From Tritrichomonas musculus (taxonomy: Eukaryota > Parabasalia > Tritrichomonadida > Tritrichomonadidae): 64,000 nt of DNA. The position numbers and the translations under genes were made by a program. Position 1 is the first letter of the stretch, and every line of letters starts with the position of its first letter. Under the pieces are notes generated by a model that was not told the DNA's origin, did not search any database, and worked only from the letters and a program-made list of their open reading frames with translations. Positions 63,590-64,000 of this stretch are shown here, in pieces. The stretch spans positions 992,001 to 1,056,000 of the forward strand of contig JAPFFF010000002.1 of assembly GCA_039105265.1 (NCBI GenBank), in the 5' to 3' direction.

Positions 63590-64000
63590 TTCGATTTATA
63601 TGAAACTTTGAAAAGTTTGAGCCCTTGGCGAAGTATTCAATTTATCAGACATTTCGGAAATAACGTATTTTATAAAATTTTTTCGATTTGTATGAGTATT
63701 CAAATTATCAGACATTTCGGAAAAACGTATTTTATAAAATTTTTCGATTTATGTGAGTATTCAAATTATCAGACATTTAATTCAAATTATCAGACATTTA
63801 ATTCAATTTATCAGACATTTCGGAAATAACGTATTTATAAAAATTTTTTCGATTTGTGTGAGTATTCAAATTATCAGACATTTCGGAAAAACGTATTTTT
63901 AAAAATAATTTTGTAATTTGTGTGAGTATTCAAATTATCAGACATTTCGGAAATAACGAATTTGTAAAATTTTTTCGACTTATGTGAGTATTCAATTTAT
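63590..64000. repeat. Tandem array, unit 61-64 bp, at the right edge
   Basis: The phrase GAGTATTCAAATTATCAGAC followed by ATTTCGGAAATAACG recurs at about 63632, 63695, 63756, 63861, 63925 and 63987, spaced 61-64 bases, with one longer step caused by two extra copies of the ATTATCAGACATTTAATTCA part. A/T-rich spacers contain TTTTTCGATTT. It runs off the window. It may be host intergenic repeat or the end of element B. Confidence 0.85.

Noticed and set aside
1-64000. tRNA, rRNA or structured RNA genes
   Set aside because: No cloverleaf with the usual conserved loops, no rRNA-like sequence and no known riboswitch pattern was seen on reading; short hairpins exist but are not distinctive.

Overview
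This 64 kb window is AT-rich, intron-poor DNA made almost wholly of large virus-like DNA transposons of the Polinton/Maverick class. I see no ordinary host gene and no tRNA or rRNA. Dense 15-25 kb elements carrying protein-primed PolB, a retroviral-type integrase, an A32-like packaging ATPase and double-jelly-roll capsid genes, sitting next to and inside each other, are what a parabasalid genome such as Trichomonas is known for. That host assignment is inference; no host marker gene lies in the window.

Three elements can be separated. Element A (1 to about 20,050; its left end is outside the window) is transcribed almost wholly on the minus strand. From its right end leftwards it carries a Gln-rich coiled-coil protein, a 3,141-residue helical protein, a 20-residue Arg-rich peptide, a basic/acidic protein, the packaging ATPase, a capsid protein, a caspase-like protease, a small beta protein and three fibre or stalk proteins. 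Element B (about 20,550 to about 63,580, interrupted) carries ATPase, capsid, a pVI-like protein, fibre, integrase and a 1,527-residue PolB with an HNH-type module inside it. Element C (25,661-51,154) is inserted in B. It has 237-bp terminal inverted repeats differing at one position and a 5-bp target duplication, and it looks whole and young. It carries PolB, integrase, ATPase, an adenain/Ulp1-type protease, capsid, candidate minor capsid and pVI-like genes, two fibre paralogues, an HNH endonuclease and several unknown small genes.

A and B are close relatives. Their capsid and ATPase proteins match clearly, and both have the order ATPase, capsid, variable gene, small beta protein, fibre. C belongs to a different lineage but shares the fibre-core domain and an LNED(V/I)GC protein with B. 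In A the variable slot holds a caspase-fold protease. Neither B nor the visible part of A has the usual Polinton adenain-type protease, whereas C does.

Working together, PolB and integrase would serve copying and insertion; capsid, minor capsid, pVI-like protein, ATPase and protease would serve particle assembly; and the long stalk proteins would serve attachment. Two non-coding blocks flank element B: a roughly 28-bp repeat array at about 20,080-20,510 and a 61-64-bp array from 63,590 to the window end. The most notable items are the caspase-like protease in A, the HNH module embedded in B's polymerase, the giant repeat protein, the Arg-rich peptide, and a recurring GVQT(E/D) motif in three proteins of C.
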